Shown: positions 41,130-49,710 of the stretch, one piece after another | Layout: the number at the start of each line of letters is the position of its first letter | Numbering within the stretch: position 1 is the stretch's first letter | Assembly (NCBI GenBank): GCA_012735315.1 | Contig: JAAYHS010000192.1 | Span: forward strand, 1 to 64,000 | Direction: 5' to 3' | DNA: 64,000 nt | From: Bacillota bacterium | Lineage (GTDB): Bacteria > Bacillota > UBA4882 > UBA8346 | Program-made: the position numbers and the translations under genes | Notes under the pieces: generated by a model | Told to the model about the DNA's origin: nothing | The model's database searches: none | The model's input: the letters and a program-made list of their open reading frames with translations, nothing else

Positions 41130-42272
41130 ATGCGACAGGCCCGATTGCTAATTGTTTTGTTGCTGATTTTCCTTTGTTCGTTTGCTTCGGTGGGTTGGAC
41201 TATTACCGAAGAAGAGCTGGAGACTAAAATCGATCAAACTAAAAAGAAATTGACCCAAACAAAAATCAAAGAACATTCGGTATTGGGGAATTTGAACCGG
41301 AGCCAGCAAGAGCTGGACAAAATCAGCGCCAATTTACAAAGACTGGACTCCAGAATAGGAATCACCCAAAAGAACATTGAGTTCATCAAATCTAAAATAA
41401 ACAACACTGAAGAGGAACTTGAAAGATTAGAGTCGGAAATTAACAAGCAACAAGAGGTTCTGAGCAAACGAATTTTAGCTATATATAAATATGGATACCA
41501 AAGTTATCTGGAGATATTGTTCACGGCCAAGGATTTCGGAGAGTTTTTAACCAGGTTTGATATGGTGCGGCGTTTTGTGGTGGCGGATATCCAGGCGATC
41601 AATGCTTTGCGGGAACAGCAAAAACTCATTTCCCAGAAAAAAGAGGAAATCTTACTACAACATCAAGATTTGGAAAAACAAAAACAATTATATAGCAGAT
41701 TACAAAATCAAAATAAATATGAACAAAGCAGATATATGGCGAAAATACAAAGTGCGCAGCAAGAGTTAATAAAAATTCAAAATGACCGTCTTTTATTGGA
41801 AAAAGCCCTTGATGAATTGGAAGAACTCTCAAGATCAATGGAGTCTCAAATCCGGGGGATCCAAGATAAGTCTAAAAAGGGGTTGGGCTCCGGAAAATAT
41901 ATCTGGCCGGTTTCGGGGGATATCACTTCCTATTTTGGATACCGGATGCATCCGATTTTGAAAAAACGCAAATATCATAGTGGAATTGACATCGCCGCCG
42001 GCATGGGAACGCCGATCAAAGCCTCCGACTACGGAGTGGTCATTTTTAGCGGACGAAACGGCGGTTATGGGTTGATGATCGTTTTAGACCACGGCGCCGG
42101 AATTTCCACAGTATACGCCCATTGCAGCCGGTTGTTGGTATCCAAGGGGGAAACGGTTTCCCAAGGCCAAGTCATTGCTCATGTTGGAAGCACGGGACTG
42201 AGCACCGGGCCGCATCTTCATTTCGAAGTGCGTAAGGACGGCGTGCCGGTGGATCCGTTGAAATATATTTAA
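41130..42272 (+). CDS. EnvC-like murein hydrolase activator (coiled coil + M23)
   Basis: 380 residues. Signal peptide about 1-25, long coiled coil about 25-245 (heptad-rich, Gln/Lys/Glu), then an M23/LytM domain from about 262. SYFGYRMHPI, SGIDIAAGMGTPIKASDYG and HLHFEVRKDG carry the usual zinc-site residues His (HPI), Asp (GIDIA) and HLHFE His, so it may be an active endopeptidase rather than a degenerate activator. Directly downstream of ftsEX, it is the natural ligand of FtsX. ATG 41130 follows GGAGG. Confidence 0.9.
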   Translation: MRQARLLIVLLLIFLCSFASVGWTITEEELETKIDQTKKKLTQTKIKEHSVLGNLNRSQQELDKISANLQRLDSRIGITQKNIEFIKSKINNTEEELERLESEINKQQEVLSKRILAIYKYGYQSYLEILFTAKDFGEFLTRFDMVRRFVVADIQAINALREQQKLISQKKEEILLQHQDLEKQKQLYSRLQNQNKYEQSRYMAKIQSAQQELIKIQNDRLLLEKALDELEELSRSMESQIRGIQDKSKKGLGSGKYIWPVSGDITSYFGYRMHPILKKRKYHSGIDIAAGMGTPIKASDYGVVIFSGRNGGYGLMIVLDHGAGISTVYAHCSRLLVSKGETVSQGQVIAHVGSTGLSTGPHLHFEVRKDGVPVDPLKYI

Positions 42273-42285
42273 GGGAGCGGTTTAC

Positions 42286-43542
42286 TTGTTTCTTAATAAG
42301 CTGAAGAAATACCGATTGGCGCTTGGGGTTCTTTTTTTCGCGGTCATCATGGGCTTGGGATGGTGGTGGCAGAATTTTGCGCGGCGGGGAAAATATCAGG
42401 ACTTAATCCCGGCTTTTTATTTAATGGGAGTTTTAAAACTCAGCTATTACCAGCCCGTGGAATTAACCGCTTTGATGAATGCTTATTGGCGTTCCGGCTC
42501 GATCGACGGGATGCTTAAAAGTCTTAACGACCCGTATACCCGTTTTTTGAATAAAGATGAGTATCGGGAATTAACCAAGGAGACTCAGGGGAGTTTCGGG
42601 GGTATCGGAGTTTATCTGATTCCTAAGGAAGAAGAACTGCTTATTTCGTCGGTGGTTAAAAATTCCCCCGGTGAAGCGGCCGGATTGCAACAAGGGGATC
42701 GCATTATTAAAGTAGGAGACGTGTCGGTGAAAGATTTAAGCCCCGAGGTGGCGATTAAACGAATCCGGGGGGAAGCCGGGACCAAAGTTTTGTTAAGGGT
42801 AGTCCGCGGCGAAGGCGAAAACCGCCGCGAATTGGAATTTGAGATCGTCCGCGATAATATTCTGATTCCAACGGTTGAGACGACGGTCAAACAAGATCCG
42901 GTTTTGGGAGAATACGCCATTATCCGCATTTCGCAGTTTGCCGAGACTACCCCGGCGGACTTGGATAAAAGTCTGCGGGAGATCGATAGATCCCAGTCAG
43001 TTAGGGGGATCATTCTTGATTTAAGATCGAATCCCGGCGGTTCCCTTGACGCCGCCGTGAAGGTGACCAGTCACTTTATTCCGGAAGGGACTCCGGTCTT
43101 GCACATTCAGCGCCGGGGCTTCCCGGTTCAAAAAATTTCCGCGGGCAGATATCAACACAAACAACTGCCGATGGCGGTTTTGGTGAATAATTGGAGCGCC
43201 AGCGCGGCGGAGATCGTTTCCGGAGCGCTGAAAGACCAAGAACGGGCCGTTTTGATCGGTAGTCCCACCTTTGGGAAGGATTTGATTCAGGAAGTTAAAA
43301 GATTACCCGGCGGTACGGGAGTTACCATTACCATCGCCAGTTACCTGACTTCGGGAAAGGTGAATATTCATAAGCGGGGTGTTCAGCCTGATAAAGTAGT
43401 TGAAATTCCGGGAGCGATGGACCGGTTGTTGAAAGAAGGAGACCCCGAGTTATTCTTTAAAATGCAAAAGCTTCAGGAAGAGGAAGCCTTAAAGGTCTTG
43501 CGGGATCAAGTAAGCGGCGCCGCTCTTAAAAAAGCCGGGTGA
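42286..43542 (+). CDS. C-terminal processing protease (CtpA-like, S41)
   Basis: 418 residues: N-terminal TM anchor (about 12-30), PDZ domain (about 105-185, GGIGVYLI...SPGEAAGLQQGDRI) and S41 catalytic domain. The catalytic Ser is in NNWSASAAEIVSGALKD (about residue 305) with Lys in GSPTFGKDLIQ (about 330). Such proteases act on the outside of the membrane, often on murein hydrolases. TTG 42286 is the start, with AAGGGAG 8 bases before. 13 bases after the EnvC-like gene, so co-transcribed. Confidence 0.92.
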   Translation: MFLNKLKKYRLALGVLFFAVIMGLGWWWQNFARRGKYQDLIPAFYLMGVLKLSYYQPVELTALMNAYWRSGSIDGMLKSLNDPYTRFLNKDEYRELTKETQGSFGGIGVYLIPKEEELLISSVVKNSPGEAAGLQQGDRIIKVGDVSVKDLSPEVAIKRIRGEAGTKVLLRVVRGEGENRRELEFEIVRDNILIPTVETTVKQDPVLGEYAIIRISQFAETTPADLDKSLREIDRSQSVRGIILDLRSNPGGSLDAAVKVTSHFIPEGTPVLHIQRRGFPVQKISAGRYQHKQLPMAVLVNNWSASAAEIVSGALKDQERAVLIGSPTFGKDLIQEVKRLPGGTGVTITIASYLTSGKVNIHKRGVQPDKVVEIPGAMDRLLKEGDPELFFKMQKLQEEEALKVLRDQVSGAALKKAG

Positions 43543-43610
43543 TGCGAAGCTGATGACGCCCGCTAAAGCCGAAGCGCTTGGTTGACTCTTTACGGGAGGA
43601 TGTGGTTTAA

Positions 43611-44903
43611 GTGCGGCCGTTATTACCGGAACAAAAAACGGCCTTAATTTTTTATCTGGCATTCGCCGGTTTGTTGCTGATCGTTACCGGTTGGTCTCCG
43701 GTGAAACCGGCCGTTTCCGATCAACGAAGTTCCGATGGTCAGGGCTTGGTAAACGGAGTTACCGATTTATCGGGCATTCATAGTAACTTTGAACTTTTGT
43801 GGGAAGAAGCTTTGGCCAGACGGGGAATGGACCAGAAAAATCTCATTTTACGATCGGAAACCAGGTTGGAAGAGGAAAAATTTGGGGAAGACGCGGTTAA
43901 ATGGGTTTACACATCAAAGGAGTTGTCGGTACCCGAGACCGTAACCGAGGCCGATTTGGCTCAATTGGCCGAGGATTGGAAAGAGATTAACCGCGCGCTG
44001 GAGTTGGCTGCTCCCGAGATTAAATGGGGTTATCAAGGAGGCCGATTGTGGTTGCGTCTGGGGAGTGAAGCGCCGCTGAAAGTATCCGGCGGCCCCAAAA
44101 CCGTTCCGGTTTTGCGGGTTACTTTAATCAAGAAATTGGAAACCGCCTCTCAACGGGGAATCCCGGGGCTTATTCCCCACTTTCCACCGAAAGTAAAACC
44201 GCCGGCGGCGAAGGAACCGCCGCGGGATCTTCCGGCGCTTAAAAAACCCAGAGTGGCGATTATCATCGATGACGTCGGTTATGTAAAGAAAGCGGCCGAC
44301 TCGATGCTCAAAGTACCGGCCCGGTTGACCTGGGCGGTGCTTCCTTTCACTCCCTACGCGTCCGAATATGTCGAGGCGGCAAAAGAACGCGGTTTTGAAA
44401 TAATGCTCCATTTGCCGTTGGAACCGTTGGACCATAACGCTAATCCCGGCCCGGGGTTGATTAAGACCGACTGGCCGGAAGAGGAGATCATCAAGCAGTT
44501 TGAGGCGAATTTAGACCAAGCGCCGGGGGCGGTCGGGGTTAATAATCATATGGGTTCCGCCGGAACGGCCGATGAACGGTTGATGGATCTGTTGATGGGC
44601 CAAATTAAAGCGAAGGGCCTTTATTTTGTAGACAGTATGACTACGGACCATTCGGCGGGCGAGGCTGCGGCCCGCCGTCATCAGACGCCTTATAAGAAAC
44701 GGGATGTTTTTATCGATAATTTACCCGATCCGGATTCTAAGAAAAGGGCTTTACGGGAATTGATTAAAATCGCTTTGGTGAAAGGAGAGGCGATCGGGAT
44801 CGGGCATGTCCGGAACGGCACCGCCGAGGCGATTATGGAGATGCTGCCGGAGTTTGAAAAGGCGGGAATCGAGATCGTGCCGGTTTCGGAGTTATTTAAG
44901 TAG
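43611..44903 (+). CDS. Divergent polysaccharide deacetylase (YibQ-like)
   Basis: 430 residues. N-terminal TM/signal segment (about 10-28), low-complexity linker, and a C-terminal divergent deacetylase domain (about 215-430): VAIIIDDVGY, LPFTPYASE, LHLPLEPLD and NNHMGSAGTADERLM. These genes commonly follow envC and ctpA and are thought to trim septal or glycan material. GTG 43611 has GGGAGGATG about 10 bases before. Last gene of the ftsEX cluster. Confidence 0.88.
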   Translation: MRPLLPEQKTALIFYLAFAGLLLIVTGWSPVKPAVSDQRSSDGQGLVNGVTDLSGIHSNFELLWEEALARRGMDQKNLILRSETRLEEEKFGEDAVKWVYTSKELSVPETVTEADLAQLAEDWKEINRALELAAPEIKWGYQGGRLWLRLGSEAPLKVSGGPKTVPVLRVTLIKKLETASQRGIPGLIPHFPPKVKPPAAKEPPRDLPALKKPRVAIIIDDVGYVKKAADSMLKVPARLTWAVLPFTPYASEYVEAAKERGFEIMLHLPLEPLDHNANPGPGLIKTDWPEEEIIKQFEANLDQAPGAVGVNNHMGSAGTADERLMDLLMGQIKAKGLYFVDSMTTDHSAGEAAARRHQTPYKKRDVFIDNLPDPDSKKRALRELIKIALVKGEAIGIGHVRNGTAEAIMEMLPEFEKAGIEIVPVSELFK

Positions 44904-44916
44904 TCGCCCATCCTCC

Positions 44917-45065
44917 GGTGTGCAAAACCGCCTATCGCCTCACCCCGTCTATCGGATCGGTCTTAGTTGTTTGGATAGCAACGCCCCTCTCCACCAACGC
45001 TACTCAATTCTGAGGGTTTGGAGAGGGGCAGCATGCTTTATTCGTGGTTTTAGTTGTTTTGCGGT
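44917..45065. repeat. Dispersed ~140-bp hairpin element, copy 2
   Basis: Partner of 28256-28394, same orientation. Shares CAAAACCGCC, GATCGGTCTTAGTT, AGCAACGCCCCTCTCC, GAGGGTTTGGAGAGGGGC and TTATTCGTGGTTTTAGTTG blocks. The CCCCTCTCC/GGAGAGGGG stem is conserved while its loop varies, pointing to selection on the fold or recent spread. Confidence 0.75.
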
Positions 45066-45213
45066 CAGATCTCCGCTGTGGGTTACAAAAAAATGCACGG
45101 TTGGATTTATGAAAACGTCATTCCGGGATCGGTTATCCTTTGCTATTCGGCTGCAAAGCATTACGGAGCCAGGTTAGACCGGGCTTTGGAATGTTTTTTA
45201 TTACTTAGCCGCG

Positions 45214-45481
45214 GGTTTTAACCCAATGTCATCAGGTGATCGTGGTAAAATTTAGTTTTAATGAATGCCGACCGGAGGCTAAAGCCATCCGGCTACAAGA
45301 TGGAAGCCCTTTGGGCTGGGTAAAACAGCCGGGATCGTTTTTGACGATTTATTATATCCCAAAATAGGGCCGGAGGCCCTTACATCTTGTAGCTGGAGCG
45401 TTTACGCTCCGGTTGACGAAAGAGAAATCAGATTTGGTTCCAAAATCTGTATCATTAACCCTATGACATTGGGTTTTAACC
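45214..45481. mobile_element. Candidate MITE-like element with terminal inverted repeats
   Basis: GGTTTTAACCCAATGTCAT (45214-45232) and ATGACATTGGGTTTTAACC (45463-45481) agree as inverted repeats at 17 of 19 positions. Within are CCGGCTACAAGATG (45289-45302) facing CATCTTGTAGCTGG (45383-45396), and smaller GGAGGCTAAAGCC and GGAGCGTTTACGCTCC hairpins. 268 bases, no open frame. It accounts for most of the gap between the YibQ-like gene and cbiM. Confidence 0.65.
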
Positions 45482-45534
45482 TGCAGCAGCTGAAATTCAC
45501 CTTGTTATTTTCTAGGTAGATAGGCGATTTTGGC

Positions 45535-45563
45535 TTGACTTTCCAATTAATCCGTGTTATTTT
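45535..45563 (+). promoter_or_regulatory. Predicted cbiM promoter
   Basis: TTGACT (45535-45540), 17 bases, TATTTT (45558-45563), 43 bases before the cbiM start. I do not see the GTATGA/TCATAC NikR palindrome known from enterobacteria. Confidence 0.5.
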
Positions 45564-45605
45564 TGTTATAAATGTGCTACTAACTTTTGCAAAGGAGATC
45601 ATATC

Positions 45606-46640
45606 ATGCATATGGCTGATGCTTTGGTTTCTCCGGCGGTCGGCGGGGCGATGTGGGCGGCCGCTGCCGGACTGACGGCTTATTCCGCCAAGAAAGTCCG
45701 GCTTGATCCGGACGAAAAAAAAGTGCCGCTGATGGGGGTGTTGGGCGCTTTTATTTTTGCGGCTCAAATGATTAACTTCACGATCCCCGGCACCGGTTCC
45801 AGCGGCCACTTGGGAGGCGGACTGCTCCTGGCCGCTTTGTTGGGGCCCTATGCCGGTTTTCTGACCATGGCTTCCATCTTGGCGGTCCAAGGGTTTTTCT
45901 TCGGGGATGGCGGTTTGCTGGCGATGGGATGCAACATTTTCAATCTCGGTTTCTATCCCTGTTTTATCGCTTACCCGCTCTTGTTTAAACCGATCGTCGG
46001 GAAAAGGCCGACACCGGGCCGGATATTGGCGGGCGCGTCTTTGGCGGCGATTGTCGGATTGCAACTGGGCTCTTTCAGCGTAGTCCTGGAGACTTTGGTT
46101 TCCGGCATCTCCGAATTGCCGTTCCGGGCTTTTCTCTGGTTAATGCAACCGGTTCACCTGGCAATCGGCATCGTCGAAGGCTTGATCACCGCTGCGGTGC
46201 TCACTTTTGTCTGGAAGGCCCGTCCGGAGCTTTTGGAAAGTACCGTCGCCGGAGCGGCTTACGGCGATCTTGACCTTAAAAAGGTATTGATCAGCCTTTC
46301 GATAGCGGCGGCGCTCACCGGCGGAGCCCTCTCCTGGTTCGCTTCAACCCACCCGGACGGTTTGGAATGGGCGCTGTTTCATGCCTCCGGAAAAGAGGAA
46401 CTGGAGGCCCCGGCCGGGATTCATCAAACTATGGCCGGAATTCAAGAAAAAACCGCTATCTTGCCGGATTACGGCTTTAAAACTCCGGCGGAAAATGCTG
46501 CGGCTGAAAGCGAACCGGTGGAAAGATGGCCTGCCGTCAGCGGCGGGACGAGCTTTGCCGGATTGGTCGGCGGCTTGTTCACCCTGCTGTTGACCGGGGT
46601 AATCGGGTACGGGTTAAGGATGGTTAAAAAGAGGGGTTGA
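45606..46640 (+). CDS. cbiM: Cobalt/nickel ECF transporter S component, CbiM fused to CbiN-like domain
   Basis: 344 residues. The N-terminus MHMADALVSP is the metal-coordinating start of CbiM/NikM (the mature N-terminus and His2 bind the ion), followed by six or seven TM helices to about residue 215. From about 225 a CbiN/PDGLE-type domain follows (helix, HPDGLEWAL, periplasmic loop, last helix), so both are one polypeptide. The nearby nikR suggests nickel. AAAGGAGATCATATC precedes ATG 45606. cbiQ and cbiO follow after a repeat array of about 730 bases. Confidence 0.92.
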   Translation: MHMADALVSPAVGGAMWAAAAGLTAYSAKKVRLDPDEKKVPLMGVLGAFIFAAQMINFTIPGTGSSGHLGGGLLLAALLGPYAGFLTMASILAVQGFFFGDGGLLAMGCNIFNLGFYPCFIAYPLLFKPIVGKRPTPGRILAGASLAAIVGLQLGSFSVVLETLVSGISELPFRAFLWLMQPVHLAIGIVEGLITAAVLTFVWKARPELLESTVAGAAYGDLDLKKVLISLSIAAALTGGALSWFASTHPDGLEWALFHASGKEELEAPAGIHQTMAGIQEKTAILPDYGFKTPAENAAAESEPVERWPAVSGGTSFAGLVGGLFTLLLTGVIGYGLRMVKKRG

Positions 46641-47345
46641 AATTTCGTTCCGGGTTCCGCGTTCCGGGTTTTGCGTTTGGTGTTTTAGTTCCCAGTTCAC
46701 AGTTCCCAGTTACCAGTTTTGGGGGTTTCGTGTTCGGGCTTCGTTCCGGGTTCCGCGTTTCGTGTTTCGGGTTTAGCGTTTCGGATTTCGCGATCTGTGT
46801 TTTAGATCCCTGGTTTTGAGTTTGACGTTCCGATTTTGGTTCCACGTTCCGGGTTCCGAGTTTCGGGTTTGGTTTATGGCCTATGGTTCCAAGCTATCGT
46901 TCCGGGTTCCAAGTTTCGGGTTCCGGGTTTGATCTATAGCCTAGGGTTCCATGTCTATCGTTCCGGGTTCCGAGTTTCGGGTTCCGGGTTTGATCTATAG
47001 CCTAGGGTTCCATGTCTATCGTTCCGAGTTCTGAGTTTCGGGTTCCGGGTTTGATCTATAGCCTAGGGTTCCATGTCTATCGTTCCGGGTTCCGCGTTCC
47101 GGGTTCCGGGTTTGATCTATAGCCTAGGGTTCCATGTCTATCGTTCCGGGTTCCGAGTTTCGGGTTCCGGGCTTGATCTATAACCTAGGGTTCCATGTCT
47201 ATCGTTCCGAGTTACGAATTACACATTTAGGGTTTATATGAGGAGAAGAAAGCGGAAGCAGTCCATGAACAAGTTGATCCCGGGCCGCTTCATCGACAAA
47301 GCAGTAAAAAAACTCGGAACGTTGAACGCGGAACGCGGAACGGAT
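46641..47345 (+). repeat. Low-complexity GTTCCGGG array with 61-bp tandem repeats
   Basis: From 46650 the sequence is made of GTTCCGGGTTCCG, GTTTCGGG and GTTCCCAG words. From 46931 to about 47215 a 61-base unit that begins GATCTATAGCCTAGGGTTCC is repeated five times (starts 46931, 46992, 47053, 47114, 47175). At 47310-47345 the reverse-complement words AACGCGGAACGCGGAACGG appear. Only short, unsupported frames cross it. It splits cbiM from cbiQO. Confidence 0.85.
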
Positions 47346-47367
47346 TGTTTGAAGGCGGGAGTTAGTA

Positions 47368-48180
47368 ATGGCGGATTTGGCGGCTGCTTGGTATAATCTT
47401 AAATTCTTCGATGAACTGGCCGGAAGGAATAGCGTGATTCACCGGATCCATCCGGTGAGCAAATTGTTGACCACCTTGGCCTATGTAGTCTGTGTGGTAT
47501 CTTTCGGAAAGTATGAAGTCCTTCCGTTGTTGCCTTTGATTTTATATCCGGTGGTATTGATCATATTGGCGGATTTGCCTCCGGGGGAGCTTTTCAAAAG
47601 GTTGTTGCCGGCCGCCCCCTTTGCGCTGGCGGTCGGAATTTTTAATCCGGTTTTTGACCGGACGCCGCTGTTGGATTGTGGAGGGTTCATCCTTACCGGA
47701 GGCTGGCTCTCCTTTGCCTCGATCATGTTCCGCTTCATTCTGACGGTGCTGGCGGCGTTGATTCTAATTGCCACCAGCGGCATCAATGAAGTGGGGCTGG
47801 CACTGTTGCAGTTGAAGCTGCCGCGAGTCTTCGTTACCCAGTTGCTCTTGCTCTATCGCTATCTGAACATTCTCATCGAAGAGACCGCCCGTACGGTGCG
47901 GGCTTATACGTTGCGTTCTCCACGGGAGAAAGGCGTCCGGTTTCAGGCTTGGGGTTCCTTGGCAGGACAATTGTTGCTGCGGACTATGGACCGGGCGGGA
48001 CGGATCTACCAAGCCATGCGTTGCCGGGGATTTAACGGAGAAATCCGGCTTTACCATAACCGGCCCTTACGGTTGGCGGATTGTCTCTATTTCGGGTGCT
48101 GGTCGTTGTTTTTCGGAATAGTCCGGTATTTCGATCTTCCCGGTTGGTTGGGCCGGGTGTTAATGGGGGTAGGCCGGTGA
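47368..48180 (+). CDS. cbiQ: Cobalt/nickel ECF transporter T component CbiQ
   Basis: 270 residues, about five TM helices. The two Ala-Arg-Gly-type coupling motifs of T components are visible: RTVRAYTLRS (about 175) and RIYQAMRCRGFNG (about 215), which dock the ATPase. HRIHPVSKLLTTL near the N-terminus is typical for CbiQ. GGGAG lies 6 bases before ATG 47368. It overlaps cbiO by four bases (GTGA). Confidence 0.93.
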   Translation: MADLAAAWYNLKFFDELAGRNSVIHRIHPVSKLLTTLAYVVCVVSFGKYEVLPLLPLILYPVVLIILADLPPGELFKRLLPAAPFALAVGIFNPVFDRTPLLDCGGFILTGGWLSFASIMFRFILTVLAALILIATSGINEVGLALLQLKLPRVFVTQLLLLYRYLNILIEETARTVRAYTLRSPREKGVRFQAWGSLAGQLLLRTMDRAGRIYQAMRCRGFNGEIRLYHNRPLRLADCLYFGCWSLFFGIVRYFDLPGWLGRVLMGVGR

Positions 48181-48932
48181 GCCATCATTTAGTGGAAGTC
48201 AAAGATTTGGAATATGTTTATCCCGACGGGCACCGGGCCTTGGAAGGAGTTTCTTTCCGGATCACCCACGGAGAAGCGGTGGGGATCGTCGGAGCCAACG
48301 GGGCGGGAAAGTCAACTCTGTTGCTGCATCTGATCGGAGCGCTTTTCCCCAAGGTCGGAAGCGTCCGGGTGGGGGACCTGCCGGTGGTCAAGGAGACATT
48401 GCCCCAGATCCGGCGGAGCGTGGGAATGGTTTTTCAAGATCCGGACGATCAGCTTTTTATGCCGACTGTCGGCGAAGATGTAGCCTTCGGCCCGTTGAAT
48501 CAGGGATTGCCCAGGCTGGAGGTTGAGCAACGGGTGGTCCAAGCACTGGAAACCGTCGGAGCGCTTCATTTGAAAGACCGGCCGCCCTACCGGCTTTCCG
48601 GAGGGGAAAAAAGAACGATAGCGATCGCTACGGTACTGGCGATGGCCCCGGATATTCTGGTGATGGACGAGCCCAGCGCCGCTCTGGATCCGGCTTCCCG
48701 CCGCAAGCTGGTCACCTTGCTGGCCGGGTTCAAACACACCAAGATCATCGCCAGCCACGACTTGGATCTGATCCTGGACCTTTGCGAACGGACCATTGTC
48801 TTAAGTAAGGGCCGGATTTTGGCCGACGGTCCGACCCTTGAAATCTTCAGCGATGAGGATCTGTTAAAGTGGAGCAATTTGGAGAAACCCTTCCGGATGC
48901 AGGGTTGTCCGGTTTGCGGGCAAAAACTATAG
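48177..48932 (+). CDS. cbiO: Cobalt/nickel ECF transporter ATPase CbiO
   Basis: 251 residues. GANGAGKST Walker [23 protein letters not shown] (the QDPDDQ loop is typical of ECF A components), [12 protein letters not shown] signature, and [13 protein letters not shown] Walker B. Start GTG 48177 overlaps the cbiQ stop. Its last six bases overlap the 3' end of nikR on the other strand. GCPVCGQKL at the C-terminus has two Cys, a small oddity that might bind metal. Confidence 0.93.
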   Translation: MSHHLVEVKDLEYVYPDGHRALEGVSFRITHGEAVGIVGANGAGKSTLLLHLIGALFPKVGSVRVGDLPVVKETLPQIRRSVGMVFQDPDDQLFMPTVGEDVAFGPLNQGLPRLEVEQRVVQALETVGALHLKDRPPYRLSGGEKRTIAIATVLAMAPDILVMDEPSAALDPASRRKLVTLLAGFKHTKIIASHDLDLILDLCERTIVLSKGRILADGPTLEIFSDEDLLKWSNLEKPFRMQGCPVCGQKL

Positions 48933-49346
48933 ATTCTCCCCGGTTGTGGAAGTCACCAATTTGCAATGTTTGACTCCTTTGGCTCCACCCAACCGGTCGG
49001 CGATCGTTTGAATGGCCGCCTTCTCGCCTTTGACCACCAAAACTTCCAGGCAGTTGTGGGCGTCCAGATGCACGTGGAGCACGGAGATGATGTTCCGGTG
49101 GTACTGGTGTTGGAGATCCGTGAGTTTGCTCTCAATCTCCCGGTGATGATGGTTGTAGACCAGGGTAATGGTGCCGACGGCCGCGCCTTTCTCATTGCGC
49201 CAATCTTCCGCCACCAGATAATCCCGGATCAAGTCCCGGATCGCCTCGGAGCGGTTGGTGTAGCCTTTGGCTTCGATTAAACGGTCGAACTGCTCCAATA
49301 GGTTGAAGTCAATGGAAACGCCGAAACGTTGTAAGTTTGATTCCAT
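48927..49346 (-). CDS. nikR: Nickel-responsive regulator NikR
   Basis: 139 residues. N-terminal ribbon-helix-helix ([20 protein letters not shown]) and C-terminal ACT-like metal domain. Nickel ligands match E. coli NikR: His in YNHHHREI, the [17 protein letters not shown] block gives two His and the Cys. ATG 49346 has AGGAGG 5 bases upstream. Convergent with cbiO. It most likely represses the cbiMQO genes when nickel is high, though no operator is identified. Confidence 0.95.
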   Translation of the reverse strand: MESNLQRFGVSIDFNLLEQFDRLIEAKGYTNRSEAIRDLIRDYLVAEDWRNEKGAAVGTITLVYNHHHREIESKLTDLQHQYHRNIISVLHVHLDAHNCLEVLVVKGEKAAIQTIADRLGGAKGVKHCKLVTSTTGENL

Positions 49347-49541
49347 GGGAACCTCCTGAATGTCCACATATAGAATTTTATTCGCCCATCATGCGGTTAC
49401 TCCTTTCTTAGCCACGGTTAATTTGATGAACCTAAAAATAACTACGCAAAATAGGAAACCATGAAATTTTTTGTAAAAACAATATACATAATTAATTGTC
49501 GATAGTAGCATTGTATCGTCACAAAATGATGTGTGAGTCAA

Positions 49542-49635
49542 GAGGATCACATTTTCGTTATCATGTGGATCACAAATTCATTATCATTAGTGGATCACTT
49601 TTTCGATATCATGTGGATCACTTTTTCGTTGTCAA
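49542..49635. mobile_element. Tandem GTGGATCAC repeats, IS21-end-like
   Basis: Four units of 23-25 bases, each starting GTGGATCAC (first GAGGATCAC) and ending TTATCAT or similar: 49542, 49565, 49590, 49613. IS21-family elements carry several such repeats at their ends, recognised by IstA. No istA/istB is in the window, so this would be a relic. It marks the left side of the AT-rich island and is the main content of the 364-base gap after nikR. Confidence 0.5.
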
Positions 49636-49710
49636 TCGTAGTAAATGAAGGAAAATATGATTGTTTATCGAAAACATAATTAATCCTTTTATATCTGGAA
49701 GGATGAAACC

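Noticed and set aside
46931-47215. 61-bp tandem repeats considered as a CRISPR array
   Set aside because: The units are directly contiguous with no unique spacers, there is no dyad repeat of CRISPR length, and no cas gene is in the window.
47238-47396. Short basic frame beginning MRRRKRKQS before cbiQ
   Set aside because: No ribosome binding site; its second half translates the low-complexity repeat and then runs out of frame through the cbiQ start.
49542-49635. GTGGATCAC repeats considered as a CRISPR array
   Set aside because: The whole unit repeats, with almost no unique sequence between copies; units of 23-25 bases are too short for repeat plus spacer.
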